A DNA stretch of 8,879 nucleotides, from positions 1 through 8,879 of the forward strand of contig JAPKDE010000099.1 in assembly GCA_028822675.1 (NCBI GenBank), read 5' to 3'. Positions 1-6,383 of the stretch are shown piece after piece. The notes under the pieces are model-generated. The model was not told the origin of the DNA and did not search any database. It saw nothing but the letters and a program-made list of their open reading frames with translations. Source of the DNA: Dehalococcoidia bacterium (lineage in GTDB: Bacteria; Chloroflexota; Dehalococcoidia; UBA3495). The first letter of the stretch is position 1; each line of letters begins with the position of its first letter. The translations under genes were made by a program, and so were the position numbers.

Positions 1-397
1 CAGTGCCGCCGCCGATCACGGTTATCTTGGGACCTGATCCAAGCACGCGTTCCACATAAATAGAGTCAAATAACGGAAGATTGCGGGTCCGGCGGCGCAC
101 GTTTCCCAACGACCGGACAAGGCCGAAGACGGCGACTAACGCTCCTACGGCCCCGATGCTGATGAAAACTCCGCCCCGCAGAAATGGAGATTCGTTGCGG
201 AGGCTGACCGACTCCAAGAATGAAACGAATGTTGGTCCTGTAGATATCTCCAAGGAGAAGATAACGCCTAGAGTGACCATGGTAAGCCCAATAGCACCCA
301 CTCCCAGCCAGCGCTTTAGGGAAAGCCCTGGAATCAAAAGGAATAGGATATATTGCTGAAATTCCCTGCTGGTCAGCGCTTTAAGCGCTCGAATCAT
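1..397 (-). CDS. yvcK: YvcK-like (CofD superfamily) protein with N-terminal membrane anchor, partial: 3' end beyond the window
   Basis: The first 132 codons are visible; the rest lies beyond the left edge. Residues 30-50 and 76-94 are hydrophobic and likely form two transmembrane helices. A basic linker with an RRRTR stretch (101-105) follows. At residues 122-132 the reading gives GPKITVIGGGT, the glycine-rich nucleotide-binding start of the YvcK/CofD-like fold. YvcK proteins bind UDP-sugars and affect central carbon metabolism and cell-wall homeostasis; that role is known from the family and is not shown here. Bacillus YvcK lacks such an anchor, whereas I recall N-terminal extensions in Chloroflexota members. 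ATG at 397 was chosen because GGAGG (405-401) lies just upstream; an in-frame GTG at 427 has no clear ribosome site. The gene has its own promoter about 100 bases upstream. The fold is fairly secure; the physiological role is less so. Confidence 0.82.
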   Translation of the reverse strand, partial: MIRALKALTSREFQQYILFLLIPGLSLKRWLGVGAIGLTMVTLGVIFSLEISTGPTFVSFLESVSLRNESPFLRGGVFISIGAVGALVAVFGLVRSLGNVRRRTRNLPLFDSIYVERVLGSGPKITVIGGGT

Positions 398-504
398 GTT
401 CCTCCGCCGTTGGCCACACCGCCTCACATTTCAAAAGCCGAATCAAGACTGACTATATACCCTAGACAGGTTAGTCTGAACAAAATAATCAGGCGAAAAA
501 CCCG

Positions 505-534
505 ATTCTAAAGAGCGGATCAGAGGGGTGTCAA
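505..534 (-). promoter_or_regulatory. Sigma-70-type promoter for the yvcK-like gene
   Basis: On the minus strand a perfect -35 TTGACA (534-529) is followed by an 18-base spacer and a -10 TAGAAT (510-505), five of six to consensus. Transcription would begin near 498, giving a leader of about 100 bases before the ATG at 397. It sits in the gap after the amidase gene and lets the yvcK-like gene be expressed independently of that operon. Confidence 0.7.
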
Positions 535-583
535 GGCAAAATCTCCCCTTACCGGTGGTTAGAGCCATAAGCCAATTTTGCCT
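534..583. repeat. 9-bp perfect inverted repeat abutting the yvcK promoter
   Basis: AGGCAAAAT at 534-542 is repeated in inverse orientation as ATTTTGCCT at 575-583, separated by 32 bases that include the small palindrome ACCGGT. One arm touches the -35 box of the yvcK promoter, so it could be an operator. The repeat could also fold at the 3' end of the amidase transcript, but the loop is long and no clean U-tract follows, so it is a poor terminator. The repeat is plain to see; its function is inferred. Confidence 0.4.
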
Positions 584-592
584 GACGAAACG

Positions 593-2023
593 CTAGGCGT
601 TTAGAATTTCCGGAGCTACGCGGGTATGCCAGGTTGTCGCTTGTTCGTAGGAGTATGCCGCTCGAAACAGTGTCTCTTCCGCGAAGGGTGCTGCGCCTAG
701 TTGGAGTCCTATGGGCAAGCCGTCTGCCGTGAAACCGCCCGGGATTGATATGGCCGGCAAGGCAGTCAGTGAATAACAGCCGGTGTAAGCACGCCGGAAA
801 AAGAATCGTTTCCGCACGTCTTCGGCGTTTTCGAATTTTGCAGTTAGATCAGTGTGTTTTGGAGCCGGATTCGGTGAGGTGGGGGACACAAGAATGTCGA
901 CTTCTTCCAATACCTTCATGAGTTGCCGGCGCAGCAACACCCTCGCCTTGGCGGCGCGGTTATACACTTTGGCGGGGACCAACGCTGCCGACTGGAGCCT
1001 GGTCCTGCTTGCCTGGTCAAGGTCTCCAGGCTGGTTCCGCAGTATTTCGTCCCTGGCCCCCGCTCCTTCCGTATCGGCTACCCCAACAAAAATCGCACCG
1101 GCTAATTCGGCCAACGGAATAGAGACCTCTTTTATCTCGGCGCCTAATTGCCTGAATGTTTCCAGACTACTTTCGATGGCGGCTCGAACGTCCGGGTGGA
1201 TATCCGGCGCTTGGTGCAGCTCCTTGATTAGACCCACGCGCAGGCCTTTTACCCCGTCCCGCATCTTTGCGGTGTAATCAGGGACGGGCTTGTGACTAGT
1301 GTAAGGGTCTTTTTCGTCGTAACCGGCAATGACGCCCAGCATTACGGCACAGTCTTCCACTGTCTTGGTCATGGGGGCGGCGGCATCCATGAACCAGCAC
1401 ATGTGAGTCATGCCAAATCGACTAACCCTGGTGAATGTGGGACGTAATCCCACTACCCCGCAAAAGGAAGCAGGGCCTCTGCCAGATCCTCCAGTGTCTT
1501 CTCCCATAGACGCTGCGCAGAGGTGGGCGGCCAATGCCACGCCGGAGCCGCTACTCGACTCGCCGGGCGTACAATCAAAATTCCAAGGATTGGCTGGTAT
1601 CCCCCACGGTGGATTCTGGGTGCCGCCCATGGCTAATTCGCTGAGGTTGAGCTTGCCCAAGAGCACACTTCCAGCGTCTCGTAGGCGTCTTATGACCGTT
1701 GAGTCCTCCGATGGAATGAACTCCTGGTAGACCTTGGAACCGTTACTGGTCAGAATTCCTTTGGTCCAGAACTGGTCTTTGACGGCAATTGGAACACCGG
1801 CCAAAACTCCTGGATCCTCTCCGCGTTGGATTCGATCGGCCACTTGCTGGGCGTTACCCAACGCCTCTTCACGTAAGACTGTGATATAGGCGGCCAAACG
1901 AGTATCCAAACGATCAATTCGCTCAAGATAAGCCCGGACAGCGTCCACCGGAGATAATTCCTGGGCCTTGATGGCCCTGGCAGTCTCGGTGGCGGATAAA
2001 AATGCGATTTCGGTGGAGTTCAT
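593..2023 (-). CDS. Amidase-signature family hydrolase
   Basis: This 476-residue protein is close to the usual length for the family. It hydrolyses an amide bond with a Ser-cisSer-Lys triad. Lys82 lies in GVPIAVKD, the cis-serine Ser156 in a PGESSSGSG loop, and the nucleophile Ser180 in DTGGSGRGPAS; the 24-residue spacing between the serines matches GatA and FAAH. The C-terminal block with LPAISIPGGF and GLPIGLQLG is also typical. Two usual positions are changed: Glu155 replaces the second glycine of GGSS, and Glu175 replaces the common Ser/Thr before DTGGS. ATG at 2023 is preferred because GGAG (2033-2030) precedes it at 6 bases; a TTG 12 bases upstream also fits the frame. It lies 59 bases downstream of the GatC-like gene in the same operon. 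The substrate cannot be told; a true GatA is unlikely, since gatB is absent here and the motifs differ. Confidence 0.9.
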   Translation of the reverse strand: MNSTEIAFLSATETARAIKAQELSPVDAVRAYLERIDRLDTRLAAYITVLREEALGNAQQVADRIQRGEDPGVLAGVPIAVKDQFWTKGILTSNGSKVYQEFIPSEDSTVIRRLRDAGSVLLGKLNLSELAMGGTQNPPWGIPANPWNFDCTPGESSSGSGVALAAHLCAASMGEDTGGSGRGPASFCGVVGLRPTFTRVSRFGMTHMCWFMDAAAPMTKTVEDCAVMLGVIAGYDEKDPYTSHKPVPDYTAKMRDGVKGLRVGLIKELHQAPDIHPDVRAAIESSLETFRQLGAEIKEVSIPLAELAGAIFVGVADTEGAGARDEILRNQPGDLDQASRTRLQSAALVPAKVYNRAAKARVLLRRQLMKVLEEVDILVSPTSPNPAPKHTDLTAKFENAEDVRKRFFFRRAYTGCYSLTALPAISIPGGFTADGLPIGLQLGAAPFAEETLFRAAYSYEQATTWHTRVAPEILNA

Positions 2024-2082
2024 CAACCTCTCCAAATGGAGTCTATTTGGGATAAATCGTGCCTGATTCCGTGACTCTTTTG

Positions 2083-2268
2083 CTAGATTTGACCCTCTTC
2101 CGGGAAGATGGACACGGGGAGAATGCCATCTAGGTCAAGGTCTTTTAATCGGTCTAACTCCAGCATCAAACTGCTGAATCGGTTGGTGACTTCGTCTAGT
2201 TCATCCTCGGCAATCTCGATGCCGGAGAGTCTCGCCAGTTCGCTTACGGTGTTTCGGTCTACTGCCAT
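2083..2268 (-). CDS. GatC-like / AtzG-like small subunit for the adjacent amidase
   Basis: This 61-residue protein has a two-helix pattern. It starts with VSELARLSGIEIAEDELDEV, matching the GatC start (few residues, V..LA.L..I.L.E.EL), and continues with a second heptad-like helix, FSSLMLELDRLKDLDLDG. It ends in PVSIFPEEG, so it lacks the longer C-terminal belt of a normal GatC of about 95 residues. GatC wraps GatA in the tRNA-dependent amidotransferase; a shortened relative, AtzG, partners the amidase AtzE. The order here, small subunit then amidase without gatB, fits the second case. ATG at 2268 is preferred over a GTG at 2277: GAGGTG sits 6 bases ahead of the ATG, while the GTG has no ribosome site. 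A chaperone or structural role for the amidase is inferred. Confidence 0.72.
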   Translation of the reverse strand: MAVDRNTVSELARLSGIEIAEDELDEVTNRFSSLMLELDRLKDLDLDGILPVSIFPEEGQI

Positions 2269-2319
2269 TTCGTCCACCTCGTCTTGGTTGGTCGTCCGGT
2301 TTAGCCTTGGGATTTACTC

Positions 2320-2340
2320 CAGCCTATGGGGTGTAGGCTG
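2320..2340 (-). other. Stem-loop in the leader of the gatC-like/amidase operon
   Basis: CAGCCTA and TAGGCTG form a perfect 7-bp stem around a 7-base loop, lying between the promoter and the GatC-like start codon. No U-tract follows, so it is not a terminator. It may stabilise the mRNA or bind a protein; there is no direct evidence for either. Confidence 0.4.
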
Positions 2341-2362
2341 TTTAAGTCGAAATCATTGGGCA

Positions 2363-2391
2363 AATATAGCTCTGACTTCCGGCCCTGTCTA
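2363..2391 (-). promoter_or_regulatory. Sigma-70-type promoter for the gatC-like/amidase operon
   Basis: On the minus strand TAGACA (2391-2386) and TATATT (2368-2363) are separated by exactly 17 bases; each box matches five of six consensus bases. Transcription would start near 2356, leaving a leader of about 88 bases that contains the stem-loop at 2320-2340. Confidence 0.6.
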
Positions 2392-2508
2392 GCGCACGTC
2401 ACGCCTGGCAAAAAACCAATGAATAATTAAAGCATATAGTGAATAGCGGGCTGCGTATTTGTAATTGAGCAGTGTTTTTGAACCTCCAACGGTTTTTTGA
2501 GCGTCAAT

Positions 2509-3891
2509 ATGCCTCGAATATTTAATAAAATGGCTCTCAAACTATCTTGTCTACCCAGAATCGGCCTCGCCATAACTGCGTTGTTATTGGCTGTAGCTTG
2601 TTCCGGCACCGGCACGTTCACTCCTCAACCTTCTGTGGCTCAGACCCAGGCCACAACCGCCTCTCCCACCGTCACGCTGCCCCCCTCAGCAAAAGATTCA
2701 GACCCAGCAAAGTTGAGCGCCCTCAATGCAGTTGGAACACAAGCGTATTCCGTGCTAGAGACGATTTTGGAAGTACTCGGACCACGGGAAAGCGCCACCA
2801 GTCAGGAATCCGCCGCAGCCAACTACCTGCTACATCAACTTCAGGACTTGGGCTATGCGACTGAGATTCAAGAATTCCCTGTGGAAAATATCGCGTTGGC
2901 TGGTCTTGGATTAACTGTAGAATCACCAGAATACGTTGAATTCGAGGCCATTCATCTCTCAGGAACCGGACTTGGTAACGTGACTGGAATCTTGACCTCT
3001 GTGGGTCTGGCCATGCTGGGTGATATCCCAGTAGGTGGACTTGAAGGCCACATTGCGCTGGCCAAGCGCGGGGTAATCCCGTTTGAGACCAAAGCGCAAA
3101 ACGTGTTTGACGCAGGCGCGGTCGGGCTGGTGATTTACAACAGCCTACCTGGAAATTTCAAGGGAGTCCTAGTGACGCAACCTGATTTCCCTGTTATTTC
3201 AATTTCGGAAGATGACGGCGCGGTTATTGAATCGATGTGCGCGGAGTCAGAGGTTCGAGTCTCAATTAATTTGTCTATTGGTAACAATCAGTCACAGAAT
3301 GTGATCGCTGAGAAACAAGGTACCAGCGACGCAGTAGTCGTGTTGGGAGGTCACTACGACTCGGTTGCGGGGATTTCCGGGGCCAATGACAATGCATCAG
3401 GTACCGCGGTGTTGCTCACCATCGCCAAAATGCTGGCGGACGTTGATCTGCCGTTCACTTTAAGAATCGTGCCATTTGGGGCAGAGGAACTGGGTCTGCT
3501 GGGCAGCCGCCACTACGTGGACTCACTTACCGAAGTCGAATCAGATCAGACAAAAGTTATGCTTAATTTCGACGCAGTGGGCACCGGTTCAGGCGTGAGC
3601 GTGTTTGGCTCTCCGCAGTTGGTTGAACTCGCATCATCCACGGCAGAAAAGAATGGGCTTGATATTACCGTGACTAGAGGTCAAAGTGGTGGCTCCAGTG
3701 ACTATGCCAACTTTCAGAGGGTAGAGATCCCATTTTTGATGTTTTTCGGCGACGACCAATCTCGCATCCATTCCAAACTTGATACGATTGAGTTCGTGAG
3801 CTCCGAGATGCTTGGTGGGGCTGTAGAAACCTCAGTGGCTTTATTGCAGAGTCCAGAATTTGCCGATTTTGTAATTTCTGAGGCAAATTAA
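2509..3891 (+). CDS. M28-family zinc peptidase, lipoprotein, with PA domain insertion
   Basis: This 460-residue exported aminopeptidase-like enzyme has a signal sequence ending in LLLAVAC; Cys31 would be lipidated, placing the protein at the outer face of the membrane. A Thr/Pro-rich linker follows. The first part of the catalytic fold (about 70-130) is interrupted by a protease-associated domain (about 135-260), then resumes. All co-catalytic zinc ligands are visible: His282 (GGHYDS), Asp294 (GANDNASG), Glu326 as general base with Glu327 (GAEELGLLGS), Asp355 (NFDAVG) and His421 (RIHSKLD). It probably trims peptides from the N-terminus outside the cell; the exact substrate is unknown. The start is uncertain: ATG at 2509 has only a weak GAG upstream, TTG at 2497 and ATG at 2530 are alternatives, and all three keep the lipobox. 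No convincing promoter was found. The next gene has its own promoter, so co-transcription is not required. Confidence 0.92.
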   Translation: MPRIFNKMALKLSCLPRIGLAITALLLAVACSGTGTFTPQPSVAQTQATTASPTVTLPPSAKDSDPAKLSALNAVGTQAYSVLETILEVLGPRESATSQESAAANYLLHQLQDLGYATEIQEFPVENIALAGLGLTVESPEYVEFEAIHLSGTGLGNVTGILTSVGLAMLGDIPVGGLEGHIALAKRGVIPFETKAQNVFDAGAVGLVIYNSLPGNFKGVLVTQPDFPVISISEDDGAVIESMCAESEVRVSINLSIGNNQSQNVIAEKQGTSDAVVVLGGHYDSVAGISGANDNASGTAVLLTIAKMLADVDLPFTLRIVPFGAEELGLLGSRHYVDSLTEVESDQTKVMLNFDAVGTGSGVSVFGSPQLVELASSTAEKNGLDITVTRGQSGGSSDYANFQRVEIPFLMFFGDDQSRIHSKLDTIEFVSSEMLGGAVETSVALLQSPEFADFVISEAN

Positions 3892-3904
3892 CCTAAGGCC
3901 ACAA

Positions 3905-3933
3905 TCGCAATTAATCACGCACGTTGCTATAAT
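3905..3933 (+). promoter_or_regulatory. Extended -10 promoter for the FIST-binding protein-SDR operon
   Basis: A perfect TATAAT (3928-3933) is preceded by TGC, giving the extended -10 form. The -35 region 17 bases upstream (TCGCAA) matches only three of six, as is common for extended -10 promoters. Transcription from about 3940 gives a short leader to the ATG at 3973. Confidence 0.65.
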
Positions 3934-3972
3934 TTTTTAACGGCGGACCTGTTGCTCGAAAAGGAAACTCAC

Positions 3973-5157
3973 ATGAAATGGACCTCAGCAATATCAGAAA
4001 AGCCAGAACTTGAAGATGCCATCGCCGAGTGTGCTGTAAATATAAAAAACTCCATCCAAGATGAACCTCTGGACTTGGTTGTAGTTTTCGTTTCGCCTCA
4101 CTATGAAGAAGCCTATGACCGGGTTGCCCAGTTATTGCAATTGGCCCTAGGCGCTAAACACGTGATTGGCTGCTCAGGCGGCGGCGTGATTGGCAACGGT
4201 GTAGAAGTGGAGCAGAGAGCCGGACTATCAATCACCGCTGCGGTCCTCCCCAACGTGGAGATCAAGCCTTTCCATCTTCAAGTCCACCGTCTTCCCGATA
4301 TGGACGCCAGCCCAGACAAGTGGGAAGAATTGATTGGAGTCGAAGCTGAAAAGGACCCGCATTTTGTCATGCTGGCCGACCCTTACTCATTTCCCGTGCA
4401 AGATTTACTCGTAGGGCTGGATTATGCCTTCCCCAAAGCCTCCAAGATTGGCGGCCTAGCCAGCGGCGCCAGTAGACAAGGTGGCAACGCCTTGTTCTTG
4501 GATGGCGAAGTCCTGCGAACGGGGGCAATCGGTCTGGCCTTTGATGGGAATATCACCGTAGATACAGTTGTTGCTCAAGGTTGCCGTCCCATCGGCACTC
4601 CGATGCGCGTATCCAAGAGCGACCGCAACACGCTTGAGGAACTGGACGGCCATTCGCCACTTGCAGTATTGCAAGATATGGTCGCAGCCTTACCCCAACG
4701 CGACCAGGAACTTCTGAGACACTCCCTTTTCTTGGGCGTGGTCATGGATGAAATGATTGATAATCCTGTGCAGGGCGATTTCTTAATCCGTAACGTTGTG
4801 GGTATGGACCAAAACACCGGTAGCCTGGCAATTGGCGAAATGTTGAAGGAAGGACAGCTCGTCCAGTTCCATCTCAGGGACGCAGAGACCTCCACAGACG
4901 ATTTGTTGGCAGTTTTGAGTCGGTATGCAACGGAGAACCGAGAGAACGACATTCCAGGCGCTCTGCTCTTCTCATGCCTTGGTCGGGGCCAGTTTCTGTA
5001 CGGACGAGAGAACCACGATACGGATTTGTTCCGGGACAAGCTGGGTGAGATACCCCTGGGCGGTTTTTTCTGCAATGGTGAGATTGGCCCTGTGAGCGGT
5101 ACCACCTTCTTGCACGGCTACACCAGTTCCTTCGGGTTATTCCGACCAAAACTCTGA
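3973..5157 (+). CDS. FIST-domain (FIST_N + FIST_C) sensory protein
   Basis: This 394-residue protein consists almost only of the two FIST halves. FIST_N spans about 35-215 and includes the glycine-rich GCSGGGVIGNGVEVE (67-81). FIST_C spans about 220-390 and ends with GGFFCNGEIGPVSG and a HGYTSSFGLF tail. No signal peptide, membrane helix, kinase, HAMP or methyl-acceptor region is present, so it is a free cytoplasmic form. FIST is described as a small-ligand sensing domain, proposed from gene neighbourhoods to recognise amino acids or related compounds. The neighbour here is an amino-acid-binding-type protein, which fits. ATG at 3973 was chosen because AAGGAA precedes it at 7 bases; an upstream TTG at 3952 has no comparable site. 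It opens a likely three-gene operon. Family membership is secure; the output of signalling is unknown. Confidence 0.9.
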   Translation: MKWTSAISEKPELEDAIAECAVNIKNSIQDEPLDLVVVFVSPHYEEAYDRVAQLLQLALGAKHVIGCSGGGVIGNGVEVEQRAGLSITAAVLPNVEIKPFHLQVHRLPDMDASPDKWEELIGVEAEKDPHFVMLADPYSFPVQDLLVGLDYAFPKASKIGGLASGASRQGGNALFLDGEVLRTGAIGLAFDGNITVDTVVAQGCRPIGTPMRVSKSDRNTLEELDGHSPLAVLQDMVAALPQRDQELLRHSLFLGVVMDEMIDNPVQGDFLIRNVVGMDQNTGSLAIGEMLKEGQLVQFHLRDAETSTDDLLAVLSRYATENRENDIPGALLFSCLGRGQFLYGRENHDTDLFRDKLGEIPLGGFFCNGEIGPVSGTTFLHGYTSSFGLFRPKL

Positions 5158-5254
5158 ACGAGCGGCGGTGCGAGGCACGCAACTGGAGCCTCATGGAGCG
5201 ATTGATGCAGAGGTTGGTTACGGAATTGGAGTTAAATTGGCCCGGGAATAGTCC

Positions 5255-6352
5255 ATGACTCTGATTGTGGGCATGCCCGCGTCCCTCTCCGGCCAGTTTC
5301 AAGTCCAAGGCCGCCAAGCGCTGGCCGGGCTGCAGGCGTGGGCTTACGATGCCAATGCAAGATCCCCCGATTCCTTCAGAGTAATTCACCACGATGACGC
5401 CAGTGACAGGGCAACCGTGCGTCAAGTCGTGCAGCGTCTAATCGTTGAAGACTGCGTCGACATCTTAATCGGACCTTATTCCAGCGTTCTTACTTACGCG
5501 GCTGCTCAGATAGCCGAAGAACACAGTACATTGCTTTGGAATCAAGGCGGCGCTTCGGACAGCGTCTACACTCAAAACTACCGCTGGACCGTTGGAATAT
5601 TGACGCCTGCCAGTCGCTATTTAATAGGGCTGCTGCCATTAGTGAGGCAGACAGACTCGTCGGCAACGACTATTGCCCTGCTCAAAGCATCCACAGGTGA
5701 ATTCCCAAAGGCGGTTTGTGCAGGGGTAACGGAAACCGCGACTGACTTTGGATTCAGGGTAATACTAGAAGCCGAATTTGAAGCTTCGGCTAACGATTTT
5801 TCTGGTCCGGTCACTGATATCAAAACCGCCAATGCTGATGTTGTCGTGATCGTAGGCCGGGTTCAGAACGACCTCAGAATTGCGCGCCAACTGGCTGAGT
5901 CTGATATCCAAGCAGGCGTTGTCGTGGTGGTCGCCGCTGGTATCCAGGAATTCCATGATGATTTGGGTAGTTTGGCAGACCGTTTTGTCGGCCCCAGTCA
6001 GTGGGAACCTGTACGACAAACTACGCCAGATTTCGGGCCGACAAATAAAGGCATTATTGCATCCCTTATGCGATGCGGCCATGAAAATATCGATTATCCA
6101 ATTGCTCAAGCGTATGCCGCAGGCTTGGTAGTCCAGCGTTGCTTGGAAGAAACGGTGAGCGCCGATAATCACGCTATGAGAGAGACTGCGGCGGAACTGA
6201 AATTTTCGACGTTCTATGGAAATTTTCAGATTGATGAGACTGGCAGACAGGTAGGGCGGGAGACGATGCTAGCTCAGTGGCAAGATGGGCGAAAGAACAC
6301 TGTTTGGCCTGGCTCCTCTGCTCAGGCAAAGTTAGTCTATCCCTGGCGTTAG
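5255..6352 (+). CDS. Type-1 periplasmic-binding-protein fold (Leu/Ile/Val-binding-like), no signal peptide
   Basis: This 365-residue protein matches the amino-acid/amide-binding class of ABC substrate-binding proteins (Peripla_BP_6, LivK-like). It opens with LIVGMPASLSGQFQVQG, the typical first strand and glycine loop. VDILIGPYSS (68-77) and LLWNQGGASD (93-102) mark the first lobe; RFVGPSQWEP (243-252) and YPIAQAYAAG (281-290) mark the second. The fold begins at residue 3 and a stop (TAG at 5249-5251) lies just upstream in frame, so no export signal can be added. It is therefore probably cytoplasmic, like the amide sensor AmiC, or else a broken copy that lost its signal. No permease or ATPase genes are nearby. 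The ribosome site is weak (GGGA); the start overlaps the stop of a 21-codon frame by ATGA, which may couple translation. It lies 97 bases after the FIST gene and 31 before the SDR gene. Confidence 0.82.
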   Translation: MTLIVGMPASLSGQFQVQGRQALAGLQAWAYDANARSPDSFRVIHHDDASDRATVRQVVQRLIVEDCVDILIGPYSSVLTYAAAQIAEEHSTLLWNQGGASDSVYTQNYRWTVGILTPASRYLIGLLPLVRQTDSSATTIALLKASTGEFPKAVCAGVTETATDFGFRVILEAEFEASANDFSGPVTDIKTANADVVVIVGRVQNDLRIARQLAESDIQAGVVVVVAAGIQEFHDDLGSLADRFVGPSQWEPVRQTTPDFGPTNKGIIASLMRCGHENIDYPIAQAYAAGLVVQRCLEETVSADNHAMRETAAELKFSTFYGNFQIDETGRQVGRETMLAQWQDGRKNTVWPGSSAQAKLVYPWR

Positions 6353-6383
6353 AATAGTTACCGGTAGCAAATTGAGGGTGAAC

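Noticed and set aside
81..359. 92-residue plus-strand frame at the left edge
   Set aside because: It lies antisense to the yvcK-like gene, has a basic low-complexity composition and no recognisable domain; the minus strand shows hydrophobic helices and a clear family motif.
2405..2440. Possible promoter for the M28 peptidase (CTGGCA with TAAAGC, or a lone TATAGT)
   Set aside because: The first pair matches the -10 consensus at only three positions and the second has no -35 at proper spacing.
4575..5425. Two long minus-strand frames (176 and 183 residues) across the FIST and binding-protein genes
   Set aside because: They are antisense to convincing coding sequence, overlap each other in different frames, and look rich in Ser, Arg and Pro as shadow frames usually do.
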